Below are positions 1-6,682 of a stretch of 64,000 nucleotides of DNA, in pieces; position 1 is the first letter of the stretch; each line of letters opens with the position of its first letter. Under the pieces are notes generated by a model, which saw nothing but the letters and a program-made list of their open reading frames with translations, ran no database searches and was not told where the DNA came from. The DNA is from Polynucleobacter acidiphobus. Its GTDB lineage: Bacteria > Pseudomonadota > Gammaproteobacteria > Burkholderiales > Burkholderiaceae. The DNA is taken from contig NZ_CP023277.1 in assembly GCF_003065385.1 (NCBI RefSeq), positions 1,514,829-1,578,828 on the forward strand, written 5' to 3'. Position numbers and translations under genes: made by a program.

Positions 1-593
1 GGTTGGATAATTTTGGGGAATTTTTTGGTAAGCGCATTCACAATTTCTTTCGTTTCATCGACCGAAAGAGTGGTTTGGGTCACAAATGCCAAGCGCTCAT
101 CGCTAGAAAAATTGAGTTTTTCCACATCATCTAAATTCTCAATCAGGAAGATGCCGCTCTCGACCTGCCCCATGGTTCCCTCAACCTCTGGGTGGCCAGC
201 ATGACCAATCATGAATACCGTAAACCCATCTTTGCACAACTTCACCACTTCAACGTGTACTTTAGTGACCAAGGGACAGGTTGCGTCATATACCTGCAAG
301 CCGCGCTCAGCAGCGTCTTGGCGAACCTGCTGAGAAACTCCGTGGGCGCTGTAGATCACAATCGCTCCACGCGGAATTTCATCAATCTCGTCAACAAAAA
401 TCGCACCCTTTGCGCGCAATTCATCAACCACGTATTTGTTGTGAACGATTTCATGGCGCACATAAATCGGGGCACCAAAGCGACTAAGCGCCTCATTCAC
501 GATATTAATCGCTCGATCGACGCCGGCACAAAATCCCCTGGGCTGCGCCAAGAGTATTTCAGCACTTTCAGAGGGCAATGGGTTACTTTGCAT
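1..593 (-). CDS. ispH: 4-hydroxy-3-methylbut-2-enyl diphosphate reductase (IspH), C-terminus cut by the window edge
   Basis: IspH is the iron-sulfur enzyme of the last step of the MEP isoprenoid pathway. It reduces HMBPP to IPP and DMAPP in the cytoplasm. About 197 residues are visible; the full family length is about 310-320, so the C-terminal third, with the third cluster cysteine, lies beyond base 1. Seen here are the N-terminal motif [12 protein letters not shown] with the first cluster cysteine, YSAHGVS, and [11 protein letters not shown] with the second. The ATG at 593 lies nine bases after the in-frame TAA of fkpB, so it is the natural start, and the two genes should be co-transcribed. 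The fkpB-ispH pairing is common in proteobacteria. Identification is firm; the missing end is only a window effect. Confidence 0.96.
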   Translation of the reverse strand, partial: MQSNPLPSESAEILLAQPRGFCAGVDRAINIVNEALSRFGAPIYVRHEIVHNKYVVDELRAKGAIFVDEIDEIPRGAIVIYSAHGVSQQVRQDAAERGLQVYDATCPLVTKVHVEVVKLCKDGFTVFMIGHAGHPEVEGTMGQVESGIFLIENLDDVEKLNFSSDERLAFVTQTTLSVDETKEIVNALTKKFPKIIQ

Positions 594-602
594 GGATCTT
601 GA

Positions 603-1049
603 TTACAAAATGGCAATAATTTCTGCTTCAAAACTTAACTGCTTACCTGCGAGAGGATGGTTGAAATCAAACCACGCGCCCTCTTCATTAATGGATTGCA
701 ATACACCTGCATATTGTGCACCGCTAGGCGCATTAAATTCAATCATATCGCCCGGGGCAAATTCCGGAACTTCATCGGTATTGGCTAACAATACATCCAT
801 ACTCACCCACTGGATGAGCTCGGGCTTATGCTCCCCAAACGCATCTTGCGGGCTTAGAACAGCCGAGCGCTTTTCACCAACTTTAGCGCCTAGCAAAACC
901 TTTTCAAAACAGGGGGCGAATTGACCCGTACCCAATTGCATCGTCGCCGGTCGATCGTCGAAGGTGTTGATGTAATCCTCCCCGCCCGGGAGGGTCAATC
1001 GATAGTTGATGGTCAAGAAAGAATCAGGGGAAACGGTAGGCTCACTCAT
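603..1049 (-). CDS. fkpB: FKBP-type peptidyl-prolyl cis-trans isomerase, SlpA/FkpB type
   Basis: This is a cytoplasmic prolyl isomerase/chaperone of the SlyD/SlpA class, 148 residues. An FKBP core starts near residue 10 (LTINYRLTL), followed by FDDRPATMQLG and GAKVGEKR. A flap domain follows around AFGEHKPELIQ, then FDFNHPLAGK, the conserved signature that closes the FKBP fold. There is no histidine-rich metal tail, which separates it from SlyD. I chose the ATG at 1049 (protein starts MSEPTV) over an earlier in-frame start at 1109, which would add 20 residues with no family resemblance. Its 5' end lies antisense to the possible 5' region of radC, so its promoter must lie within or beyond the radC start region. 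Confidence 0.93.
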   Translation of the reverse strand: MSEPTVSPDSFLTINYRLTLPGGEDYINTFDDRPATMQLGTGQFAPCFEKVLLGAKVGEKRSAVLSPQDAFGEHKPELIQWVSMDVLLANTDEVPEFAPGDMIEFNAPSGAQYAGVLQSINEEGAWFDFNHPLAGKQLSFEAEIIAIL

Positions 1050-1781
1050 GCTGCCATTGTAGCCAGAGAGGCGCAGAATCACCCAATCTCCCAATGGCCA
1101 AAAGCACAACAGCCCCGCGAGAAATTAATCCGCCAAGGCGCCGCCTCCCTATCCGATGCTGAGCTCTTGGCTATTTTTCTGCGTTCTGGGGTTAAAGGTA
1201 AAAGCGCTGTTTCATTGGCCCAAGATCTGCTAAGTCAATTTGGAGGGATGCAAGGCCTGGTGAATGCACCAGTCTCTGATATTTACCGCTGCCATGGGAT
1301 AGGGCCTTCAAAATGGGCTCAAATCAAGGCAGCCTATGAACTGGTGAAACGCTGCCTTCATGAAAGCCTCTCTCAACAAGCGATATTCTCATCCTCAACC
1401 CAAGTCAGGGAGTTTTTACAAACCAAAATTGCCAGACTGGAGCACGAGGTATTTCTTTGTCTGTATCTAGATAACAGCAATCGCCTAATCGAGTGCCAAG
1501 AGCTCTTTCGGGGATCGATTGATCAAACGGCGATTTACCCTAGAGAAATCATTAAAGAGTGCCTGAATCGCAATGCCAGTGCCCTGGTGATTGCCCATAA
1601 CCACCCCGGGGGCAACCCACTTCCCAGCCCCAATGATGAAGCCATTACCCACGAACTGAGGCAAGCACTCCACTGGGTCAATATTGCGCTTCTGGACCAT
1701 TGCATCGTGGCAAAGCATGGTTTTTTCTCTTTTTCGGATGCTGGCTTAATAGAAAAGCCTATAAATGAGAGTATTTACTAA
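921..1781 (+). CDS. radC: RadC family JAB/MPN protein; start codon uncertain
   Basis: RadC (YeeS/JAB1-MPN) proteins have an N-terminal helix-hairpin-helix-like region and a C-terminal metalloprotease-like domain. The old DNA-repair assignment is doubtful and the cellular role is not settled. Seen here: the conserved PREKL...GAASLSDAELLAIFLRSG, then HGIGPSKWAQIKAAYEL (HhH), then the JAMM signature HNHPGGNPLPSPND with its His, His, Ser and Asp ligands. Resemblance to the family begins at about base 1080-1086 (ISQWP). There is no ATG or GTG near there. The interval given uses the upstream TTG at 921, preceded by AGGGGG, but this overlaps fkpB antisense by 129 bases and the extra residues look non-homologous. 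An ideally spaced AGAGAGG (1065-1071) points to a start near 1080, where the codon is CAC. The function is secure to family level; the start is not. Confidence 0.85.
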   Translation: MTRTQLHRRRSIVEGVDVILPAREGQSIVDGQERIRGNGRLTHAAIVAREAQNHPISQWPKAQQPREKLIRQGAASLSDAELLAIFLRSGVKGKSAVSLAQDLLSQFGGMQGLVNAPVSDIYRCHGIGPSKWAQIKAAYELVKRCLHESLSQQAIFSSSTQVREFLQTKIARLEHEVFLCLYLDNSNRLIECQELFRGSIDQTAIYPREIIKECLNRNASALVIAHNHPGGNPLPSPNDEAITHELRQALHWVNIALLDHCIVAKHGFFSFSDAGLIEKPINESIY

Positions 1782-1840
1782 CTTTTTGCCGTGATCCATT
1801 CCGAATATTGATGAAACCCTAGCGCCAAAGGGCAGATGCC

Positions 1841-1849
1841 TGCTACAAT
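1841..1849 (+). promoter_or_regulatory. Extended -10 promoter for rpmB-rpmG
   Basis: TGC followed by TACAAT forms an extended -10 element 30 bases before the rpmB ATG. It matches the sigma-70 consensus at five of six positions plus the TG dinucleotide. I see no good -35 hexamer at the usual distance. Transcription would start near 1856, giving a leader of about 23 bases that contains the GAAGGAG ribosome site at 1866-1872. Confidence 0.5.
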
Positions 1850-1878
1850 CGATGTTTTTCGTACTGAAGGAGTGTGTC

Positions 1879-2112
1879 ATGGCAAAAGTTTGCCAAGTCA
1901 CTGGGAAAAAGCCGATGGTCGGCAACAATGTTTCCCATGCAAATAACAAAACAAAGCGTCGCTTTTTGCCTAATTTGCAAAATCGCCGTTTCTGGGTTGA
2001 GTCTGAAAATCGTTGGGTTAGCCTTCGCTTAACCAACGCCGGACTTCGTTTAATCGACAAGAATGGTATTGATTCTGTTTTGGCAGATCTTCGTGCCCGC
2101 GGTCAAGTTTAA
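1879..2112 (+). CDS. rpmB: 50S ribosomal protein L28
   Basis: L28 is a small basic protein of the large ribosomal subunit. The 77 residues match the usual length. Visible are the start [12 protein letters not shown], the central [16 protein letters not shown] and the end [14 protein letters not shown], all typical of proteobacterial L28. The ATG at 1879 is chosen because GAAGGAG lies seven bases upstream; an earlier in-frame ATG at 1852 would add nine non-conserved residues. It is followed ten bases later by rpmG, and the pair shares a terminator at 2312-2338, so they form a two-gene ribosomal operon. Confidence 0.97.
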   Translation: MAKVCQVTGKKPMVGNNVSHANNKTKRRFLPNLQNRRFWVESENRWVSLRLTNAGLRLIDKNGIDSVLADLRARGQV

Positions 2113-2122
2113 GGATTGAGTA

Positions 2123-2290
2123 ATGGCTAAAGGCGCACGCGAGAAAATCAAGTTAGAGTCGACTGCTGGTACCGGTCACTTCTATACCACCACTAAAAAC
2201 AAACGAACCAAACCCGAGAAAATGGAGATCATGAAGTTTGATCCAAAAGCTCGTAAGCACGTTGCTTATAAAGAAACCAAGATTAAGTAA
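2123..2290 (+). CDS. rpmG: 50S ribosomal protein L33 (zinc-independent form)
   Basis: L33 is a 55-residue component of the large subunit. The sequence begins [20 protein letters not shown] and ends [10 protein letters not shown]. Residues YTTTKNKR and KMEIMKFDP are standard family positions. It has no cysteine pairs, so it is the C-minus form that does not bind zinc. The start ATG lies ten bases after the rpmB stop, with AAGGA in between. The gene is followed directly by an intrinsic terminator. The identification leaves no realistic alternative. Confidence 0.97.
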   Translation: MAKGAREKIKLESTAGTGHFYTTTKNKRTKPEKMEIMKFDPKARKHVAYKETKIK

Positions 2291-2311
2291 TTCGTCTTTA
2301 CGTCGAAACTA

Positions 2312-2338
2312 AAAACCCGTTCACATGAACGGGTTTTT
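2312..2338. terminator. Bidirectional intrinsic terminator, rpmG / desaturase
   Basis: An inverted repeat, AACCCGTTCA and TGAACGGGTT separated by two bases, is flanked by an A-run on the left and six Ts on the right. The hairpin with T-tracts on both strands lies between two convergent genes: 21 bases after rpmG and directly next to the stop of the leftward desaturase gene. It should stop transcription from both sides. Confidence 0.85.
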
Positions 2339-2340
2339 TA

Positions 2341-3546
2341 TTAGGCCGGATTCGAATAACGTCTAAGACGCAGTGAGAACTCTTTCAGGGAGTGCGGGCC
2401 AGTCTCTTCGGCCCGATTGCACCATGAACGCAGCTGTCCCAGCAATTGCTCACGAGTGGCGTTGGAGCGGCCCCAAATTGCATGCAACTCACGACGCATC
2501 TCAATCATCTTGCGTAACTGAGAATTCGTTTTCATGAGCTCCTCGAGTTTTTCTTTCTCAAGCGCCGTCAATTTGGTCTCATCTTTATACAGCCAATCAC
2601 GCGCATCCTTGAGGTGCGCTGCAAATTCTTGCATGTGCTGGAACTCGTTTGCAATGCACCGCTTTAGGGTTTTGCTATAACGCGCCATGATCTCGTAGCG
2701 ATTGGCAATAATAGCCTCTAGAGTCTTATCATCGGCAGGACGCACTTCGGAGAGAACGGGCTTGGGTGGAACTTTCTTCACCTTTGCCAAACCGAGAGAG
2801 CGCAAGGCGCAAATGTAAACCCAACCAATATCAAACTCATACCATTTGTTCGATAACTTGGCGCTCGTTGCGTAGGTATGGTGATTGTTATGAAGCTCTT
2901 CTCCACCAATCAAAATGCCCCACGGCACGATATTGGTTGATGCATCTTCACAGTCGTAGTTCCGATATCCCCAATAGTGGCCGATTCCATTAATGACACC
3001 TGCGGCAGTGATGGGGATCCAGAGCATTTGTACAGCCCAAACGGTTGCACCAATTGCGCCAAACAAAAATAAATCGATGATGAGCATCAGGCCAACGCCT
3101 TGCCATGTAAAACGCGAATAGAGATTGTGCTCAATCCAGTCATCGGGAGTACCGTGACCAAACTTTTCAAGTGTTTCTTTCTTTGCAGCTTCTACCTTGT
3201 AGAGTTCTGCGCCGCGCAAAAGAACGGTGTCGATCCCTAAAACTTGCGGACTATGTGGATCTTCAACGGACTCGCATTTCGCATGATGTTTGCGGTGAAC
3301 CGAGGCCCACTCCTTGGTTACCATACCCGTAGTCAACCATAACCAGAACCGGAAGAAATGAGAGGGGATGGCATGCAGGTCGAGTGCTCGATGGGCCTGA
3401 CAACGATGTAAAAAAATCGTAACACTAGCAATCGTAATGTGGGTCATGACCAGGGTAAAGATCACGATCTGCCACCAAGCCCAGTCCAAGTAACCGTGGG
3501 CCAACCACTGAATCAATCCATCATGCAAACTAGAAATGGTACTCAT
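2341..3546 (-). CDS. Membrane fatty-acid (acyl-CoA delta-9 type) desaturase
   Basis: This is a di-iron integral-membrane desaturase that introduces a cis double bond into acyl chains and so helps control membrane fluidity. The three histidine boxes are all present: HRCQAH (near residues 47-52), HRKHH (near 84-88) and HNNHH (near 220-224). Hydrophobic membrane segments surround them (WQIVIFTLVMTHITIASVTI, then around LMLIIDLFLFGAIGATVWAV). After about residue 280 there is an extra tail of some 120 residues, rich in Lys, Glu and Leu and apparently helical, which is not part of the catalytic fold. I chose the ATG at 3546 (MSTISS); an in-frame ATG at 3567 and a TTG at 3552, the latter with well-spaced AGGGAG, are alternatives. 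The exact substrate cannot be read from sequence. Confidence 0.88.
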   Translation of the reverse strand: MSTISSLHDGLIQWLAHGYLDWAWWQIVIFTLVMTHITIASVTIFLHRCQAHRALDLHAIPSHFFRFWLWLTTGMVTKEWASVHRKHHAKCESVEDPHSPQVLGIDTVLLRGAELYKVEAAKKETLEKFGHGTPDDWIEHNLYSRFTWQGVGLMLIIDLFLFGAIGATVWAVQMLWIPITAAGVINGIGHYWGYRNYDCEDASTNIVPWGILIGGEELHNNHHTYATSAKLSNKWYEFDIGWVYICALRSLGLAKVKKVPPKPVLSEVRPADDKTLEAIIANRYEIMARYSKTLKRCIANEFQHMQEFAAHLKDARDWLYKDETKLTALEKEKLEELMKTNSQLRKMIEMRRELHAIWGRSNATREQLLGQLRSWCNRAEETGPHSLKEFSLRLRRYSNPA

Positions 3547-3597
3547 CTCCAAACAAATCTCCCTCATTAACTGCGATCATGCTTCTAACCCCTTATT

Positions 3598-5043
3598 TTA
3601 AGGCTTTCGCTGCATAATTGCCCCAAAAAATCCATCGGTTCCATGCTGTGAGGGTAAAAGTTGCCACCAGGGCTTGTCATTACTGGTGCCAATCGGAATT
3701 CCATCATGTAAAAAATGACTTCCCAGAGCCTCTTTAGCGGATAAAAGCTCAAAATCAGGGTGTTTTTCAAGGAAAAGGTTCACAAGCTCTTGATTTTCTT
3801 GATCTAAAAGACTACAGGTGGCGTAAACCAGACGACCCCCTGGCTTTAGCAAACGGGCCGCCGACTCCAAAATGGCCAGTTGGGTGGGGGCTAATTTGGC
3901 GATCTCGGCTGGTGTTTGGCGCCACTTGAGGTCGGGATTACGACGCAAGGTCCCCAATCCGCTGCAAGGAGCATCCACCAAGACGCGGTCAATTTTTCCT
4001 GCAAGGCGCTTAATTCTGGGGTCTCTCTCACTATCAATCCACATGGGATGCACATTGGATAGGCCGCTTCGCGCTAAGCGTGGTTTTAAGTTCGCCAGGC
4101 GTCGCTCAGAGGTATCAAATGCATAGAGGCGGCCGGTATTGCGCATCATCGCACCCAAGGCCAAAGTCTTGCCGCCGGCTCCAGCACAAAAATCAACCAC
4201 CATTTCTCCTCGCTTGGGATCGAGCAAGTGACATAGGATTTGACTACCCTCATCCTGGACCTCAAACAAGCCATCTTTCATCCAGGTCGAGCTTTGCAAG
4301 GCAGGTTTTCCAAAAATACGAATTCCGTCTTGGGAGTAAGGCGTTGGGTGCGCCTCAAACCGATTCGCACTTTGATTCATTTGCAACAGCAATTGATCAC
4401 GTGAGGTCTTTAATGTGTTCACACGCAAATCCAGTGGTGCCGGCTTCATGAGAGACTCAGCCAAACGACCGCCCTCTTCCTCACCAAAAGACTGAACCAT
4501 CGTGTTCCAAAGCCATTCTGGCAAATTATGTTTTACTAGTCGTGCCAGTGCATCACGATCGACTTGGCCAAAGCGACTGAGCCATTCGTACTCCTCCTTT
4601 TGTACGACAAAGGCCAAATCAGCGAGCGCGCTCTCTAGCCGATTTGCGGTCCCAAGCCCCCCTTCAGATAAGGCTGAAACTAGGCCCAGCAAGGCCAAGC
4701 GGCGGGCTAGGGAGCCAGAGCCACTGGCTGCAAATTGAGAAAACTCCTGCTTGCGGCGCAATACAGAAAATGCAGCTTCAGCAATTAAGGCGCGATCGCG
4801 ATTACCTAATTTGGGATGCGCACGAAAGTAACGACTAACAACCCGATCGGCTGGTTGATCAAATTGCAATAACTCGGGAAGCAACTGCTCGAGATGCAAA
4901 ACATGCTGCGGTAGCGCCTTTGCATGCGAGTAATTTTTTTGTCCCTGAGGATTAATCAGCACGGGCGCTTTGGCATCCTTACTCTTTGCATACTTCTTTT
5001 CTTTAGATATCCGCTTTGAAGCGGTAGAGGAGGATCGCGTCAT
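3598..5043 (-). CDS. rsmB: RsmB/NOP2-Sun family 16S rRNA m5C methyltransferase
   Basis: This SAM-dependent RNA cytosine-C5 methyltransferase of the NOL1/NOP2/Sun family is 481 residues long. The N-terminal half carries the helical NusB-like region (VVSRYFRAHPKLGNRDRALIAEAAF). The C-terminal half is the Rossmann methyltransferase with SAM-binding DFCAGAGGKTLALG, VDAPCSGLGTLRRNPDLKW and YATCSLLDQENQ. The two cysteines, in APCSG and ATCS, are the pair used for product release and catalysis. A very basic Lys/Ser-rich segment precedes the core. The ATG at 5043 is chosen over 5097 because the longer form would run into purN. The position methylated (C967 if RsmB) is inferred from the family; RsmF-like specificity cannot be excluded. 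Confidence 0.85.
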   Translation of the reverse strand: MTRSSSTASKRISKEKKYAKSKDAKAPVLINPQGQKNYSHAKALPQHVLHLEQLLPELLQFDQPADRVVSRYFRAHPKLGNRDRALIAEAAFSVLRRKQEFSQFAASGSGSLARRLALLGLVSALSEGGLGTANRLESALADLAFVVQKEEYEWLSRFGQVDRDALARLVKHNLPEWLWNTMVQSFGEEEGGRLAESLMKPAPLDLRVNTLKTSRDQLLLQMNQSANRFEAHPTPYSQDGIRIFGKPALQSSTWMKDGLFEVQDEGSQILCHLLDPKRGEMVVDFCAGAGGKTLALGAMMRNTGRLYAFDTSERRLANLKPRLARSGLSNVHPMWIDSERDPRIKRLAGKIDRVLVDAPCSGLGTLRRNPDLKWRQTPAEIAKLAPTQLAILESAARLLKPGGRLVYATCSLLDQENQELVNLFLEKHPDFELLSAKEALGSHFLHDGIPIGTSNDKPWWQLLPSQHGTDGFFGAIMQRKP

Positions 5044-5056
5044 GAACTCGCCGTTC

Positions 5057-5689
5057 TTATGGAAAAGGAATGTACTGTAACTCAGGTGGGTCAACACTCA
5101 CTCGATTACCCGCAATCTGTAAACGCCCCTGAATAAACCACTCAACTGCTAATGGATAGATTTGATGCTCCGTCTTTAAAACCCGAGCAGCCAACTCGCT
5201 TGGGGTATCGGTGGGCAAGACAGGGACCTCACTTTGACAAATAATGGGACCCTCATCTACGCCAGCGCTAACAAAATGCACTGTGGCACCATGCACCCGA
5301 TCCCCCGCCTCCAAGGCCCGCTCATGGGTATGCAAACCAGGAAAACGTGGCAATAAGGAAGGGTGGATGTTCATCATGCGCCCCTCATAATGCTCAATGA
5401 ACTCTGGGGTTAGGATTCTCATAAAACCAGCCAAAACTACAAGATCTGCACCAAAGGCATCAATTTGTTGCATCAATGCCTCATCAAAGGCTTCCCGGCT
5501 TGGATAGTCCCGGTGATGAATCACCGCGGTGGGAATCCCAACCGACTTGGCAAACTCAAGCCCCTTAGCCTCGGGCTGATTGGCAATTAAGCCCGTAAAT
5601 CGCACATCCCATGATTTTGCTTTTGCGGCCTTGTAAATTGCCTCGAAATTAGAGCCGCGCCCTGAAATTAAAGAAACGATTGAATGCAT
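5057..5689 (-). CDS. purN: Phosphoribosylglycinamide formyltransferase (GAR transformylase)
   Basis: PurN transfers a formyl group from 10-formyl-THF to GAR, the third step of de novo purine synthesis. The 210 residues match the family. Visible motifs are SGRGSNFEAI (phosphate-binding loop), VVLAGFMRIL, MMNIHPSLLPRFPGLHTHERAL with the catalytic Asn and His, and HFVSAGVDEGPII with the catalytic Asp. The start chosen is MHSIVSL at 5689; an ATG three codons upstream is possible. The next gene, the rRNA methyltransferase, starts 13 bases after its stop, so the two should share a transcript. purM of the same pathway lies 18 kb away, so pathway genes are scattered here. Confidence 0.95.
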   Translation of the reverse strand: MHSIVSLISGRGSNFEAIYKAAKAKSWDVRFTGLIANQPEAKGLEFAKSVGIPTAVIHHRDYPSREAFDEALMQQIDAFGADLVVLAGFMRILTPEFIEHYEGRMMNIHPSLLPRFPGLHTHERALEAGDRVHGATVHFVSAGVDEGPIICQSEVPVLPTDTPSELAARVLKTEHQIYPLAVEWFIQGRLQIAGNRVSVDPPELQYIPFP

Positions 5690-5728
5690 GACCAACAATA
5701 TAATTCAAGGCTAGCCTGAAAGCGAACT

Positions 5729-6682
5729 GTGAAGGTATTTCGAAGACTTAAGCCTGCCTCGACCCAAGCGCCATCCGCCCTAACCATTGGCAACTTTGAT
5801 GGTGTGCATCGCGGCCATCAAGCATTGCTCCAGCAATTAGTGGAAGGTGCGCGCACGCGTCATTTAAGCCCCTGTGTACTCACCTTTGAGCCCCACCCCC
5901 GAGAATTTTTTTCACCGCACGATGCACCGCCCCGAATTCAGAATCTTCGAGACAAGTTGATGGCCCTAAGGCAATGTGCTGTCGATACCATTGCAATTGA
6001 AGAATTTAATCAAGCCTTCTCCCAACTCAGTCCCTCTGAGTTTGTACAAAACATCTTGCTTGAAAAACTCAATACCAAATGGATACTCATTGGTGATGAT
6101 TTCTGTTACGGTGCCAAACGCGCTGGTAATTTTGATAGCTTGGTGGCCGCCGGTAAGCAGTATGGTTTTGAAGTTAGTCGCATCCCAAGCGTTCTCGAGA
6201 CCGATGAGCGAATCTCGTCTTCACTGCTAAGACAAGCTCTTGAGCAGGGCGACATGAAGCGAGCCACACAACTGCTCGGACGCCCTTTTTCAATTTCGGG
6301 TCACGTGCTGTATGGAAAGCAACTAGGGCGCACGCTCGGATTTCCCACCATCAATTTAGCGGTTTGCACGCGTCATCCCAATGCCAAACCGGTGACAAGC
6401 GGTATTTTTGTGAGTCAAGTGTATGGCTTGGGTGAGAAGCCTTTGCCTGCCGTCTCGAGCTTAGGAGTGCGACCATCGGTTGAGAGTACGGGTCAGGTTC
6501 TTTTAGAAACCCACATCTTTGATTTCAACCGATCCATCTATGGGCAAGTGGTTTGCGTAGAATTACTAGCTCGACTGCATGAAGAACGAAAATACCCCGA
6601 CCTAACCACCCTACAAGCTGCCATTCAAGATGATGCCCAAAAGGCTCGTCAATACTTTCTAAAGAAAAATTCGTATGTCTGA
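5729..6682 (+). CDS. ribF: Bifunctional riboflavin kinase / FAD synthetase
   Basis: RibF phosphorylates riboflavin to FMN and adenylylates FMN to FAD. The 317 residues hold an N-terminal nucleotidyltransferase domain with [13 protein letters not shown] (near residues 19-31) and the later [10 protein letters not shown] motif. The C-terminal riboflavin kinase domain has [24 protein letters not shown] followed by SGIFVSQV. The start is GTG at 5729. Its end overlaps the first eight bases of ileS, so translation is probably coupled. The ribF-ileS-lspA order is a widely conserved bacterial cluster. I see no FMN riboswitch in the short gap to purN. Confidence 0.96.
   Translation: MKVFRRLKPASTQAPSALTIGNFDGVHRGHQALLQQLVEGARTRHLSPCVLTFEPHPREFFSPHDAPPRIQNLRDKLMALRQCAVDTIAIEEFNQAFSQLSPSEFVQNILLEKLNTKWILIGDDFCYGAKRAGNFDSLVAAGKQYGFEVSRIPSVLETDERISSSLLRQALEQGDMKRATQLLGRPFSISGHVLYGKQLGRTLGFPTINLAVCTRHPNAKPVTSGIFVSQVYGLGEKPLPAVSSLGVRPSVESTGQVLLETHIFDFNRSIYGQVVCVELLARLHEERKYPDLTTLQAAIQDDAQKARQYFLKKNSYV

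Noticed and set aside
192..602. 136-codon open frame on the plus strand across ispH
   Set aside because: It is antisense to a clear IspH reading frame, has no recognisable motif, and its composition is that of a shadow frame.
5690..5728. FMN riboswitch before ribF
   Set aside because: The gap is under 40 bases and holds no RFN-like sequence.
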